DNA from: Eutreptiella sp. 'Long Island Sound 2002'
Taxonomy: Eukaryota; Euglenozoa; Euglenophyceae; Eutreptiales; Eutreptiaceae
NCBI GenBank assembly: GCA_964036045.1
Contig: OZ038382.1
Span: 154,596,265 to 154,660,264 of the forward strand
Direction of reading: 5' to 3'
Length of the DNA: 64,000 nucleotides
The position numbers and the translations under genes are program-made. Below are positions 17,076 to 26,684 of this stretch, one piece after another. The notes beneath the pieces are model-generated. The model worked only from the letters and a program-made list of their open reading frames with translations, was not told where the DNA came from and did no database searches. Within the stretch, counting starts at the first letter, position 1, and each line of letters opens with the position of its first letter.

Positions 17076-18778
17076 AAGTCCTGCTTGACTGGGGTATCAA
17101 GAAAAACATTGAGTATGGCATCTACCGGTGGCATGAACCACAATGGGGACACCCCCATATCAGGGTGGATGGTAGGGCAGTGGTTCCTGTGGCCATCCTG
17201 ACCAAGGTGATAGAAGCAGTGCACTACTTTGCACATCCAGGTACCCCCAAAACCCTGGAACTGTTCAAGCGACAGTTCCATGTCCGAAATCTGTCCGAGG
17301 ATAACCTTCGGGACAGAGTGAAGGAGGTTGTGGATGCCTGTGTGGTATGTGCACAGTCCAAGGCACGAAGGGGCCCACATCCTGACTCATGTGAGCCCTT
17401 CCCCGTGCCCTCCTATCCCTTTGCATCAGTGGCAATGGACGTTGTATCCCTGCCTGAAGTTAAACATCCTGAAACAGGGGTGAAGGTGGACTATGCGATG
17501 GTTATCGTGTGTCGGTTGACAGGTTATATGCTGGCCATTCCATGTAGACAAGAGGGATTGACGAGCCATAAAGCCGCCGCCCTATTTCTGCACTATTGTG
17601 CCTTTTTTACTGGGATGCCCAGGGAGATACATTCTGATAACCAGTCCATCATCTCCTCAGAGTTCTTCGACGCCCTTTGTGGTCTGACTGGCATTACCCA
17701 GGCCAAGTCTATAGTGTATAGACCACAGAGTACTGGGCGTGCGGAGCGGGCAGTCCAGTCTATTTTCAATGCTTTGCGGCTATACTTGGTGTTCCGCAAG
17801 CTGGACTGGATCTATGCCCTGCCATTTGCCCTGTGGGGTCTTAATGACCTACCGGGCCCCATCGCACCCTACTCACCGCACCGGCTGGTTTTCGGCCGGG
17901 ACCCTATCGGGTTTGGCGAGGTACCCCCCCTGACCGTGGATACCGGGGTGGAGGATGCGACCGAGTACTTCCGCAGGGCTCAGGACGAACGCCAGCTCAT
18001 CCAATCAAAGTTGGTTGACCTTCATGCCCGGGAGTACCAGGCCTTCCTCAAAAAACACCCGTCTCTGCAGTTTAAGGAGGGAGACCGCGTATGGGTGCGA
18101 AATAGGACCGACCAGCCTGGCCTACATCCCAAGCTGGACAGGATATGGCAGGGCCCTGCAGAGATCCTCCGTAAGGTTTCCACGAATACATACTTAGTAA
18201 ACCTGAACGGTAAGGAGGTCATTCTGTCGGTGGGAAGGCTAAAGCCCTATATACCCCGACGGGATGGCGTGAACCCCCCCCTCCATCATTACTCTGAGCG
18301 TCGGGACCTCCACGACGACTCCTATGTTGTCGAGGACGTCCTGGACCATGAGTATAGGGGTAAGGTTCGAGGGAAAGCGAAGAAGTCCAAACAGCCGTTC
18401 GAAGCCGGCAACCCTTGGTGGAAAGTCAAATACCGGGGTTTGGACCGGCCCAAATGGCATGATGTCACTGCTTTCCTGCACGACATCAATAAAGACTGGC
18501 TGGACTACAATCAGCGGCACCACATCACGGTGTCCACTGATTCCCTCAGGGAAATCAAGCTGTGGCTGGACCGACTGATCTGCTGTCCTGATGCCCAGCC
18601 TGAGGGTGTCTATAAACTGTCCTGCCTGGCTTCTAGTTTGGGGCTGAATCAGGCAGATCCTCCACCCCCTGACATCCGCCTGGATGTCGCTGCAGCCCCT
18701 GAGCCGGTCTCTGGCCTACAGTGGGCAGTGAGTCAGGTGGCATCTATGGTGTTTCCCTCTCTCTTTTCTTCCCTCTGA
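17030..18778 (+). CDS. pol: Pol of element A, second part: integrase and chromodomain
   Basis: Same protein as the preceding frame but displaced by one base. The coding similarity moves from one frame to the other within the C5 run, so a one-base loss there is the simplest explanation; programmed frameshifting between RNase H and integrase would be unusual. Integrase has an H-H/C-C zinc region (about 17220-17350) and catalytic D (in A-M-D-V-V), D (in H-S-D-N-Q) and E (in R-A-E-R-A). A chromodomain lies near the C-terminus (about 18320-18520), followed by a 90-residue tail. Start is not a real initiation site. Stop is TGA. Confidence 0.88.
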   Translation: MYEDWEPYYAEDPNLKVLLDWGIKKNIEYGIYRWHEPQWGHPHIRVDGRAVVPVAILTKVIEAVHYFAHPGTPKTLELFKRQFHVRNLSEDNLRDRVKEVVDACVVCAQSKARRGPHPDSCEPFPVPSYPFASVAMDVVSLPEVKHPETGVKVDYAMVIVCRLTGYMLAIPCRQEGLTSHKAAALFLHYCAFFTGMPREIHSDNQSIISSEFFDALCGLTGITQAKSIVYRPQSTGRAERAVQSIFNALRLYLVFRKLDWIYALPFALWGLNDLPGPIAPYSPHRLVFGRDPIGFGEVPPLTVDTGVEDATEYFRRAQDERQLIQSKLVDLHAREYQAFLKKHPSLQFKEGDRVWVRNRTDQPGLHPKLDRIWQGPAEILRKVSTNTYLVNLNGKEVILSVGRLKPYIPRRDGVNPPLHHYSERRDLHDDSYVVEDVLDHEYRGKVRGKAKKSKQPFEAGNPWWKVKYRGLDRPKWHDVTAFLHDINKDWLDYNQRHHITVSTDSLREIKLWLDRLICCPDAQPEGVYKLSCLASSLGLNQADPPPPDIRLDVAAAPEPVSGLQWAVSQVASMVFPSLFSSL

Positions 18779-19680
18779 GGTATCTCTGGACCTGCAGGTC
18801 TGCAGTAACTCCCTTTCCTTCTCCTCCTGGGATATCTCTGGACTTGACGCCCTGGGGTATCTCAGAGTCCTGAAATGCATCGCGCAGGGGCGATGCGGGG
18901 CAGTAGTTGGGGTCATGTACCTGGATTGGCTTGGAGTGGCTCCGACCTAGAGTGCCAGCCAATGCAGTGAACCCCCAGCGCTTGCCAGGTCATGGGAATG
19001 GCTGTGAAGACCCGAGTCTAAACGGACATACAGCGCAGAATAAGCAGGGTGTGCGACTTGATTTTTCGGCCTTCGTGTGATTGAAGGCCAGGCGGTTGCA
19101 TGGTATAATGTGCAATAAGACTGGTGCGCAAGCACTGTCCAAGGGGACTGGCCTATGGGGAACCGCGAACGCCAGCAGGGTACGTTGGAGTGCTTCGGCA
19201 TCGAGGTACCTGGGGTATGAGAATACCACCTTCCTGCTGGTACCTCTCCCACCGCCAGCGCACATACGTCCGCACCGGGGTACGTTAAACAGCTCAGGAC
19301 CATGACAGGACGAGGCCCCGATCTGTTTCTGTGTTTGGTGCTGAATTTCAGGCAGTTTATAGTATTTTATTGTATACTATCCCATCTCTCTCTTGTCCTG
19401 CCCGCCATTGCTGAGAATGGCTACCTTTTTCTATTTTTTCACCCGCTGATGGCAAGCGGGCCCTTTCACTCTTGTACATATGTGGAAGTGGGAAGCCGTA
19501 CTGCAGGTAGTCACCTCAGTTCTTAGGTACATAGTTTGCCCACTCGCCAGTTGGCCGTAGCTTTTTCTTTGAAAGTGGTCGCCAACTTGGTCCCCGGCGT
19601 TGAGCTGGGGACGGGAGTGGAAAGCTGATGCGGCCACCTGTTTTTCATTGAGAGCAGGCGCCAACTCAGATCCTGTGTTG
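18779..19680 (+). other. 3' noncoding region of element A
   Basis: No coding potential recognised. 18778-18870 has three imperfect copies of a GG(T/A)TATCTC-GGAC motif. 19560-19695 holds two copies of a block of about 75 bp, each ending in a purine tract of the form CTGGGGANGGGAGTG. Confidence 0.5.
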
Positions 19681-19695
19681 GTCTGGGGAGGGGAG
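19681..19695 (+). promoter_or_regulatory. Proposed polypurine tract of element A
   Basis: G-T-C-TGGGGAGGGGAG directly before TGTAAAA. Closely similar tracts occur at about 19605-19620 and 19808-19822, so which one primes plus-strand synthesis is uncertain. Confidence 0.5.
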
Positions 19696-22600
19696 TGTAA
19701 AAAACATTTGGCCGTTTAGGACAATTTTACATCCACCCGTCCCATCCCTTTGTATGTTTTGTGTCTGCCACCACCTGGTGGTTTCTTCCACCTCAGTGGG
19801 TACACTGAGCTGGGGAGGGGAGTGTTTGGTGTCAGACAACCCCCCAAAACCCCCGCCTATGTCCTTCACTACTCATCCTTTACCCCCCCCTCTTCAGGTC
19901 ACAAACTGTACTTTGTTTTCCACAACAAGTCCTCATGCCAAGTTCCCCGAAACTTGAATCTTTGGGAAACTTCAGGGGACTAGGCGCAGTTTTTTGGTTT
20001 TTTTGCGTCAATCGATAGGGAATGAAAATCCCTTCATATTTGTGGGCGAATTTCCGTGAAATTCGCAAACGTACAGGACCTGGATTTTGGGTTCGGCGCC
20101 TGCGTGAACCGGCGTCGCGCCAGTTCGCGCAACTACCGCCAGTTGGCGCCCGTGCGACCAAAATCGCGAAACCATGAACTGGCCTTTGGGGAAATTTAAC
20201 AAAGGCCAGCGACAGTGATTTGACTTCACTGTTGCTTCATTCAATGTCATAATTATACAATGGAATCAAAAAACCGCAAAGCGGTGAGGTAAAAATCGAA
20301 AACTGGGCATCGACATGATGCCCAGGCAAAATAAGATGCTGAGTAGGTCAAGGAGCTTCGCCGGCACCTTACGGTGCCTTTCATTTCCCTTGCCCCTCAT
20401 TTGACTAGTCATGGCATGCCATTTTTATGCATTTCATAGGGTCACTTTAGCAGAGGATATCTTTGAGCCACTGCTTCCGTAACCTTCAAAGTAAAATGCA
20501 TCGGAAAGCCATAAGTGTCTATTTTAATTGTATATTAAGTAAACTTGTGAGTTGCAAGTAGATTTGAAGTTATGAGTGATTTATTGACTTTGAGCCATAA
20601 AAATAGGATTCCAAGAATACCATGAATTGCCCCATGAAAAGAAAGGTATGCATATCTTCCCATGGTGTACACGGACCCAAAACACTTTGGGTCACTCTTT
20701 TTTGACGTTTGGAATTCATTTAATAACCATGGTGGGTCAAGACATCCATGGTGGGGCTGCCATCCATGGCCCAAAAGAGCCATTTTTGGCCCTGGTATGG
20801 ACCCACTTTGAGAGATTGGTGCGCGGAGCCATTGTGTTGAATTTCGCTAATTTCTCGACATGCATGTTCGTGCATGTCTCGAGTGCATGTATGATCTTCA
20901 TTATTGATTTTCGAACCGATGACGAAGCGTTAGATCAATTTCAATGACCTTCACTTGAGCACACTTTTTTTCATGTGCTCAAAGTTGGACATGATATCTC
21001 TAACATATCATGGAGCCGGAAGTCAAGTAAAAGCTTGTTTTGTACGTACTTGATGCGTACTTCCGAAATATAGAAGAGTTTGACTCGCTTCGAGCCTCAA
21101 ACATCTTCTTTTCGTAAAGTATTTTGAAACATTTTAAGCTTTTTTCACTATGCCATTTTCATGTCAATTTTCACTCAATTTTTCCCACTCATGGGCTCAC
21201 TTTCCGGGCTCCGTTCTCGAAGCCCTTGGAGAGTTTGAACCCAATTTCTGTTTGTGCATGTTTGGGTATGTGTCTACGTTGCATTTCGGCATTGTTTGCA
21301 ATATTTGCGGCCATGTACCGAGTTTGAGCATCAAAAAAGTCGACTTCGTTTTCGACCTTTGAATTTCATGTCCTCACTTGTGGTGACCATGGAGATCCAC
21401 TACCATGGAGTTTTTGTTCGAAATTTGGATCCATCAGGACCTACTCGGTCCCTACTATGCATATATGGTCGAGTTTTCAACCCGTCGACGCTCGGCGGCT
21501 CGTTCCGGTCAAATTTGTGCAAGCAATTTTGAGTAAATTTCATGCCTAGGAAAATTTGCCCAGCATGCATGTCCAATTTTTCCCTGTGTATGTGCTCACT
21601 TGTGGACCTCATGACTCCGAGCCATCGTTGAGTTTTGACCCAGGAATTGATTCCTATGAGAGCCCCGACTCTCTACTCACGGGATTTGATTTGTATGATG
21701 AATTGCGAGCCGCCGGCGTTTCAGGGCAACCAGATCTCTAAAGCTTTTCTGGAGATCTCAAATTTCATGTGTCCACTTCAGGGACTTGGGTTGTTGGGTT
21801 CTTTGGGTCAAATTCCCTTGTTCTTTGACCCTCATTCACTCCAAGGTGTATACCTTGGGTATTGAGACTTGTTTGGGTATGCTTGATAATGTACTTGAGT
21901 CATTCGAACCCGTTCTGCCAAGCCTATGGCATAGTGGTTTTACATGGCTCCAACCAGGTCTATACAGAGCCTTGAAAACCACCCTGTCATGAGGTCACTT
22001 TACAGGCTAACAGTAAACAACCTATGAGGAGTTAGACCTTGGGGTCTTCTCCTATGTTTCAATGGTGCTCTCTACTTTACGTTGAGCATTTACTTGAAGC
22101 TTACTGGTACATAGGTTCACTATTTTGAATTTTACCAGGAATTTAGTCAAGAATTCCTAATTTCATGAGGTCACTTCAGGTCCATGGCAAAGCTAGGCCA
22201 CAGGTCAGTTTTGGGCCAGCTTTTTGTCCATGGCCTACCAATAGTGTCTATGGGTCATATTTGGGTCATTGGACTCTTGGTCTATCCTTGTAAGATCGGT
22301 CCAAGTCCATATGTCACTTCAATTTTGACTTGAATGTCAGTGACCTCTGATTTCTGGTTTTTCCTGCTTGTGTGCCCTGATGTCTGCAGTAAATCTCAGG
22401 GCCCACGTTGAGTTGTATTCTGCCCCCCTATGTGTGTCAGGGTGAAGGTCCTGGGTTCCCATAACTACCCTTGTTTCCGTATGGGACCCTGTTCAATTGC
22501 TCTGACTCCCTTTGTGCCATTTTGTCTTGTGTACATACTGTTTTTGTGGTTGCATGATGTATCTCTTTTCGTCCTTTTAGGTACGAAAGGGCTACTTTTG

Positions 22601-22754
22601 TGATCGCTGCGCTCACTCTGAGTTTCAGCAAGGTTCAGACTTCTTGTCCAGTGCTGTGCCTTCGCTTGTGACTTGCTCGGCTCAGGGAAACGCGCCCGTA
22701 CCGGCCCCACTTACAAACCAGTGGGTAAAATAGCACCGGGAGGACAATTTTACA
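19696..22754 (+). repeat. Proposed 3' LTR of element A (about 3.06 kb)
   Basis: It starts TGTAAAA right after a polypurine tract and ends TTTTACA, an exact 7-base inverted match, and base composition changes sharply at the right end to GC-rich repeats. The 5' LTR is outside the window, so the direct-repeat test cannot be done. A second TTTTACA at 19725-19731 shows the end motif is not unique. The interior is noncoding and contains a loose ~200-bp periodicity between 21150 and 22330. Confidence 0.45.
21150..22330. repeat. Degenerate ~200-bp periodic repeat within the proposed A LTR
   Basis: The motif TTTCATG-(N)-GTCACTT recurs in variant form near 21165, 21367, 21540-21600, 21768, 21990 and 22163. 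Several copies have a GAGTTT-GACCC motif 60-100 bases away. Copies are strongly diverged. Confidence 0.4.
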
Positions 22755-23063
22755 CTTTCCTGACCCCTGTTCATGCATTCCTTTTCGGTTCTTGCCGCCG
22801 CCGCTGCTCCTTCCTCACGGAGCCTTGGCCGCTCTCGCTTGACGATCTCCTGTGCCGCCCCGCTTCCGGTTGTTCCTGACTGGTTGCGTTGCTTCCCTGG
22901 TTGTTCCCATCTGGGCTCCATGTGTTTGGCTGCTTCACCTTCTTCTCTTTCTCCTCCCGCTTCGCGTCTTCTCTCCTTCTTGTCCTCCCCCATCCGTTCC
23001 TTGCTCTTGTTCTTGTTCTCCTCTCCGTGTCTCTCCGCTGCCGTCTCCTTCTCCTTGTTTCTT
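22755..23063. other. GC-rich leader of the hairpin-repeat block, no gene seen
   Basis: C/T-rich sequence after the proposed A LTR. Long frames passing through it continue into tandem repeats and are not credible genes. Confidence 0.4.
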
Positions 23064-23864
23064 GCCCCGGACATTCCAGTCCCGGGCCGCTTCGTCCCCG
23101 GACGTTCCAGTCCGGGTGCGTTGCGTCCCTGGATGTTCCAGTCCGCGGCACCGGGTGCACCCCCGGACGATCCAGTCCGGGGGTTTGGGCCTTGCTCTTG
23201 CCCGCCCCGGATGCTCCAATCCGGGGCGTCTTTTTGCCGTATTCTCTCCGTTGCCTCGGATGATCCAGTCCGTGGCCCCGGGTTCCCCCCCGGACGATCC
23301 AGTCCGGGGGACTGTGCCGTGCTCCACTCCGCCCCGGATGCTCCAATCCGGGGCGTCTTTTTGTGGTATTCTCTCCGTTGCCTCGGACGCTCCAGTCCGT
23401 GGCACCGGGTTCTCCCCCGGACGATCCAGTCCGGGGGCTTGGGCCGTGCTGCACTCCGCCCCGGATGCTCCAATCCAGGGCGTCTTTTAGTCGTATTCTC
23501 TCCGTTGCCTCGGACGCTCCAGTCCGTGGCACCGGGTTCACCCCCGGACGATCCAGTCCGGGGGCTAGTGCCTTGCTTCATTCCGCCCCGGATGCTCCAA
23601 TCCGGGGCGTCATTTTTTCGTATTCTCTCCGTTGCCTCGGATGCTCCAGTCCGTGGCACCAGGTTCTCCCCCGGACGTTCCAGTCCGGGGGCTTGGGCCG
23701 TGCTCCACTCCGCCCCGGATGCTCCAATCCGGGGCGTCTTTATGTCGTATTCTCTCTGTTGCCTCGGACGCTCCAGTCCGTGGCACCGGGTTCACCCCCA
23801 GACGATCCAGTCCGGGGGCTCGGGCCGAGCTGCACTCCGCCCCGGATGCTCCAATCCGGGGCGT
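23064..23864. repeat. Tandem ~127-bp minisatellite in which every unit holds three short hairpins
   Basis: About six units, each with three perfect or near-perfect inverted repeats of 9-bp stem and 6-base loop, preceded by three more irregular hairpins; I count 20 in all. The type 1 stem is CCCCCGGAC/GTCCGGGGG, type 2 GCCCCGGAT/ATCCGGGGC, type 3 GCCTCGGAC/GTCCGTGGC. Loops are GNTCCA throughout (ATTCCA in the first). The C-G pair closing the loop in types 1 and 3 is T-A in type 2, a compensatory change. All frames are open because of composition and repetition, giving spurious ORFs of up to 771 codons. Confidence 0.85.
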
Positions 23865-25559
23865 CATGTATCTTCCTCTCTTTGCTGTCTTCGGCTCACC
23901 AACCCCACAGCGCGCGCTCTTGCGAGCTGGCGTGCCGTGCTGTGGGGGCGGCACGAAAGGCCCGGGGGGGCGCCTCTTGCCTGGGTATGGGGCGTCCGGG
24001 GTCGGGCACTCTCCCACCCCCGACCACTCGTCCTTTCGGGCGTGCGGCCGGGGCCCGCTTCCCGCTGGCCGTGGGTGCGGTGTGCGGGCGTGGGGGCCCG
24101 GCTGTCCTTGGCACCTTGTCGCGTGCCGCGGTTCGTCGTGTGTTGTGCGCGCTTCCCGGGTTCGCGGCACCCGGCCGCCGTTGTGGCTTGGCATCTGTCC
24201 TTGTGCCGTGGTTGTGGCCGGCGGCGTGCCTCTCTGGCTTGCCTCATGGCCCCGCGTTGGTGCGCCGCTCCTCGTCCGGTCCGGTTGCTCTCGGTGCTCC
24301 GGTCGGCTTTCCCGTCGCCGTGGTGCCTTCCCCCACCCCGGGGGCGACAACCCGGGGGCTTTACTGGGTGGCTGCGCGGGGCACGTGGAGGCCGGCCGAG
24401 AACCAGGCTCATTGTGCCTGCCGCTGGCCCCTGCCGAGGCAAGGGCGCTGGGCGCGCTCCGCGTCGTACCCGTTCGGGGCCCCGCGATGGGGTTGTCCCT
24501 GGCGGGTCCCTCCGGCTTCGGTTTTGGGCTGCGTGCGCTGCAGTGGTTCCGGGTGTGTGGACCTGGTCACTGACGCATCCGGTTTCCCGTACCGTCCGTC
24601 TTTTGACGGGGGACTCAGCCGGTGCACCGGGGCTGTTTCGTGTGGACGCCAACACCGCCCCTTTTCGAGTCAGAGGACGCCACGCCCGGGTCCCGCGCTT
24701 GTGTGTGTGCGTGCTCTTCTTGGCCAGGTCGGGCGGGCTGGCCTCCCGGGCGCGTTTTGGTGCGCCTCACCTTTCCTTTGGCCGTTCTTGGTGCGCTCTT
24801 TGCTTGTTCCGCCCCCTCCGGGCAGGGGTTGCCCCGTTTGTGGTTGGTGTTGGGTTTTTTTTTTTTTCTTTTCCTTTTCTACTTCCCCCCCCTTGTTGTG
24901 CCCCCGTTGTGTCCTGCTTTGCGTGTTTTCCGGCCCCGGGTGCCTTGGGCCTTGGCGTCTTGTCGCCCCCAGCCCCCCCCCCGTTTTTTTTCCCCTCCCC
25001 CCCCCTCTCCCCCGGAGCCACACCCTTGTCGCGGCGAACAAGGTCCACCCACCCCACGGGCGGGCTCAGCCCTGTGGATGAGGCCTAATTTGGCCGCCCT
25101 CCCTGTGCGAGGACTCTGAGCGCGTCTCACCGACGTTGCGCCAAGACCCGCGACAGCCTACATCAAACAGGCTAGGGAGGCCACACAAACACACACCGGC
25201 AGCAAGAGGCAACGCGCAGAGCGAGCCCCAAGTGGCCCCCCTGAGGCAGGCGGCCCCATACCCCGCGGCCTCGGGCACCATGCCAACATGGTGGGGAGCT
25301 AGCGCCGTAACCTTCGGCTGGACGTCCAGCGCTGAGCCAGCTCATCCCAGGGCTTGAGGACGTCCTCCACGCACGGTCCTCCTCAAACACGCGGAGCGAC
25401 CGGCACCTGGGGCGGGTACAAACCAACAGAGCAGCGCGCCAGCGCCCACACCCCGAGCAGTGCACGCTACGAGCAAGCCCCGCGCCGTGCACGTGAACAA
25501 CGACGCAGCCAGAGCCCATGACAGGTACGGGTGCCACACGAGGGCGGCAGCTGAGTTGC
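23865..25559. other. Very GC-rich noncoding stretch with a poly-T/C tract
   Basis: Open frames occur on both strands with low-complexity, Arg/Pro/Gly-rich translations and no domain. 24855-25015 contains T and C homopolymer runs. No gene or repeat unit recognised. Confidence 0.4.
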
Positions 25560-25574
25560 CGCTGACACAGCACC

Positions 25575-26395
25575 CCCATAGCTCCTGCATTGGTAACGGG
25601 GCGGGGGTTGCCTGCGGTCAGCTGCAGCCCACGAACTGCAGCACGACAGTGGCTGCAGCAGCTGCAGCACACCTGACGTGGTGCTGCAGCAGCACCCCCA
25701 CAGCCGCTGGATTGCTACCGGGGGGGTTGGCTGCGGTCAGCTGCAGCACATGGACAGCACATGGACGGCAGCGTGAAGAGCTGCAGCTGCTGCAACATGA
25801 GGGCTGCACCTGGTGCGTTGCTGATCCAGCACCCCATAGCCCCTAGATTGGTAACGGGCTGGGGGTTGGCTGCAGTGAGCTGCAACACACGCTGCAGCAC
25901 CCAACGAGCCACAGCTGCTGCAACACTCGGGCGGCAGCTGAAGTGCTGCCGATGCAGCTTCCCCCATAGCTCCTGCATTGGTAACGGGGCGGGGGTCAGC
26001 TGCACTGAGCTGCGGCCCACTAACTACAGCAAGAAAGTGGCTGCAGCAGCCGCAGCACACCGGAAGTGTTGCATGTGCAGCAACCCCGCAGCCCCTGCAA
26101 AGATAACCGAGCTGGGTTTGGCTGCAGACAGCTGCAGCACGCGTACTGCAGCATGAAGGGCTGCAGGTGCTGCAGCGTGAGGGCTGCCCTTGACGTGCTG
26201 CTGACGCAGCACCCCCATAGCCCCTAGATTGGTAACGGGGCGGTGGTTGGCTGCAGTGAGCTACACAACATGTGCAGCGGCATGAAAGGGGAAGCAGCTG
26301 CTGCTGCACAACGGCTGCACCTGACGTGCTGCTGGTGCTGCACCCTCGACACCCCTAGTTTGGTAACCGGGCGGAGGTTGCCTGCAGCACCCAGC
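25575..26395. repeat. CTGCAG/CAGCTG-rich minisatellite, about seven units of 104-151 bp
   Basis: A conserved anchor, CC(C/T)-(G)-ATTGGTAACGGGGC with variants, recurs near 25588, 25695, 25846, 25976, 26094, 26228 and 26357. Between anchors are runs of GCTGCAGC-type palindromes. Unit length varies through gain and loss of these short motifs. Confidence 0.7.
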
Positions 26396-26398
26396 GAG

Positions 26399-26684
26399 CC
26401 CACCACGTGGTGGCACAAAGCCCAGCGCGTGGAAGCACCCAGTCCACCATGTGGTGGCACGCGGCCCACCACAAGGAAGCAAAAAACCCACCGCGTGGTG
26501 GCACAAAGTCCACCGCGTGGTGGCACAAAGCCCACCAAGTGGTGGCACAAAGTCCACCGCGTGGTGGCACAAAGCCCACCGCGTGGTGGCACAAAGCCCA
26601 CCAAGTGGTGGCACAAAGTCCACAGCGTGGTGGCACAAAGCCCACCAAGTGGTGGTACAAAGCCCACTAAGTGGTCGCACCAAG
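26399..26684. repeat. 22-bp satellite, 13 units, palindromic core CCACC-NN-GTGGTGG
   Basis: Thirteen head-to-tail units of (C/T)CCACCGCGTGGTGGCACAAAG type. Each unit contains CCACC and its complement GGTGG around a short centre. The centre varies (CG, AA, AC, AT) while most arms are kept. Since 22 is not a multiple of 3, one array produces open frames in all phases. Confidence 0.85.

Larger units (their letters stand above)
1..22754 (+). mobile_element. Element A: Ty3/gypsy chromodomain LTR retrotransposon, 5'-truncated by the window edge and split by element B
   Basis: Gag with two zinc knuckles (2-985) and pol (11838-18778) belong to one element; the 10.8 kb between them is element B, whose removal with one GAAAA duplicate rejoins the A reading frame. 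Pol order is protease, linker with a methyltransferase-like block, reverse transcriptase, RNase H, integrase, chromodomain, as in chromoviruses. The 5' LTR, primer site and gag start lie left of position 1. The 3' end is inferred from a polypurine tract followed by TGTAAAA and a matching TTTTACA at 22748-22754, so the right boundary is tentative. The catalytic motifs of RT and integrase are intact, but a frameshift near 17025 and the B insertion make this copy inactive. Confidence 0.85.

Noticed and set aside
23064-23864. CRISPR array
   Set aside because: Units are ~127 bp with conserved content throughout, without unique spacers, and the genome is eukaryotic.
22773-25088. 771-codon open frame (+) and several long frames on both strands
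   Set aside because: It runs through the hairpin minisatellite and low-complexity GC-rich DNA. All six frames are open there, and the translation is repeat-derived with no domain.
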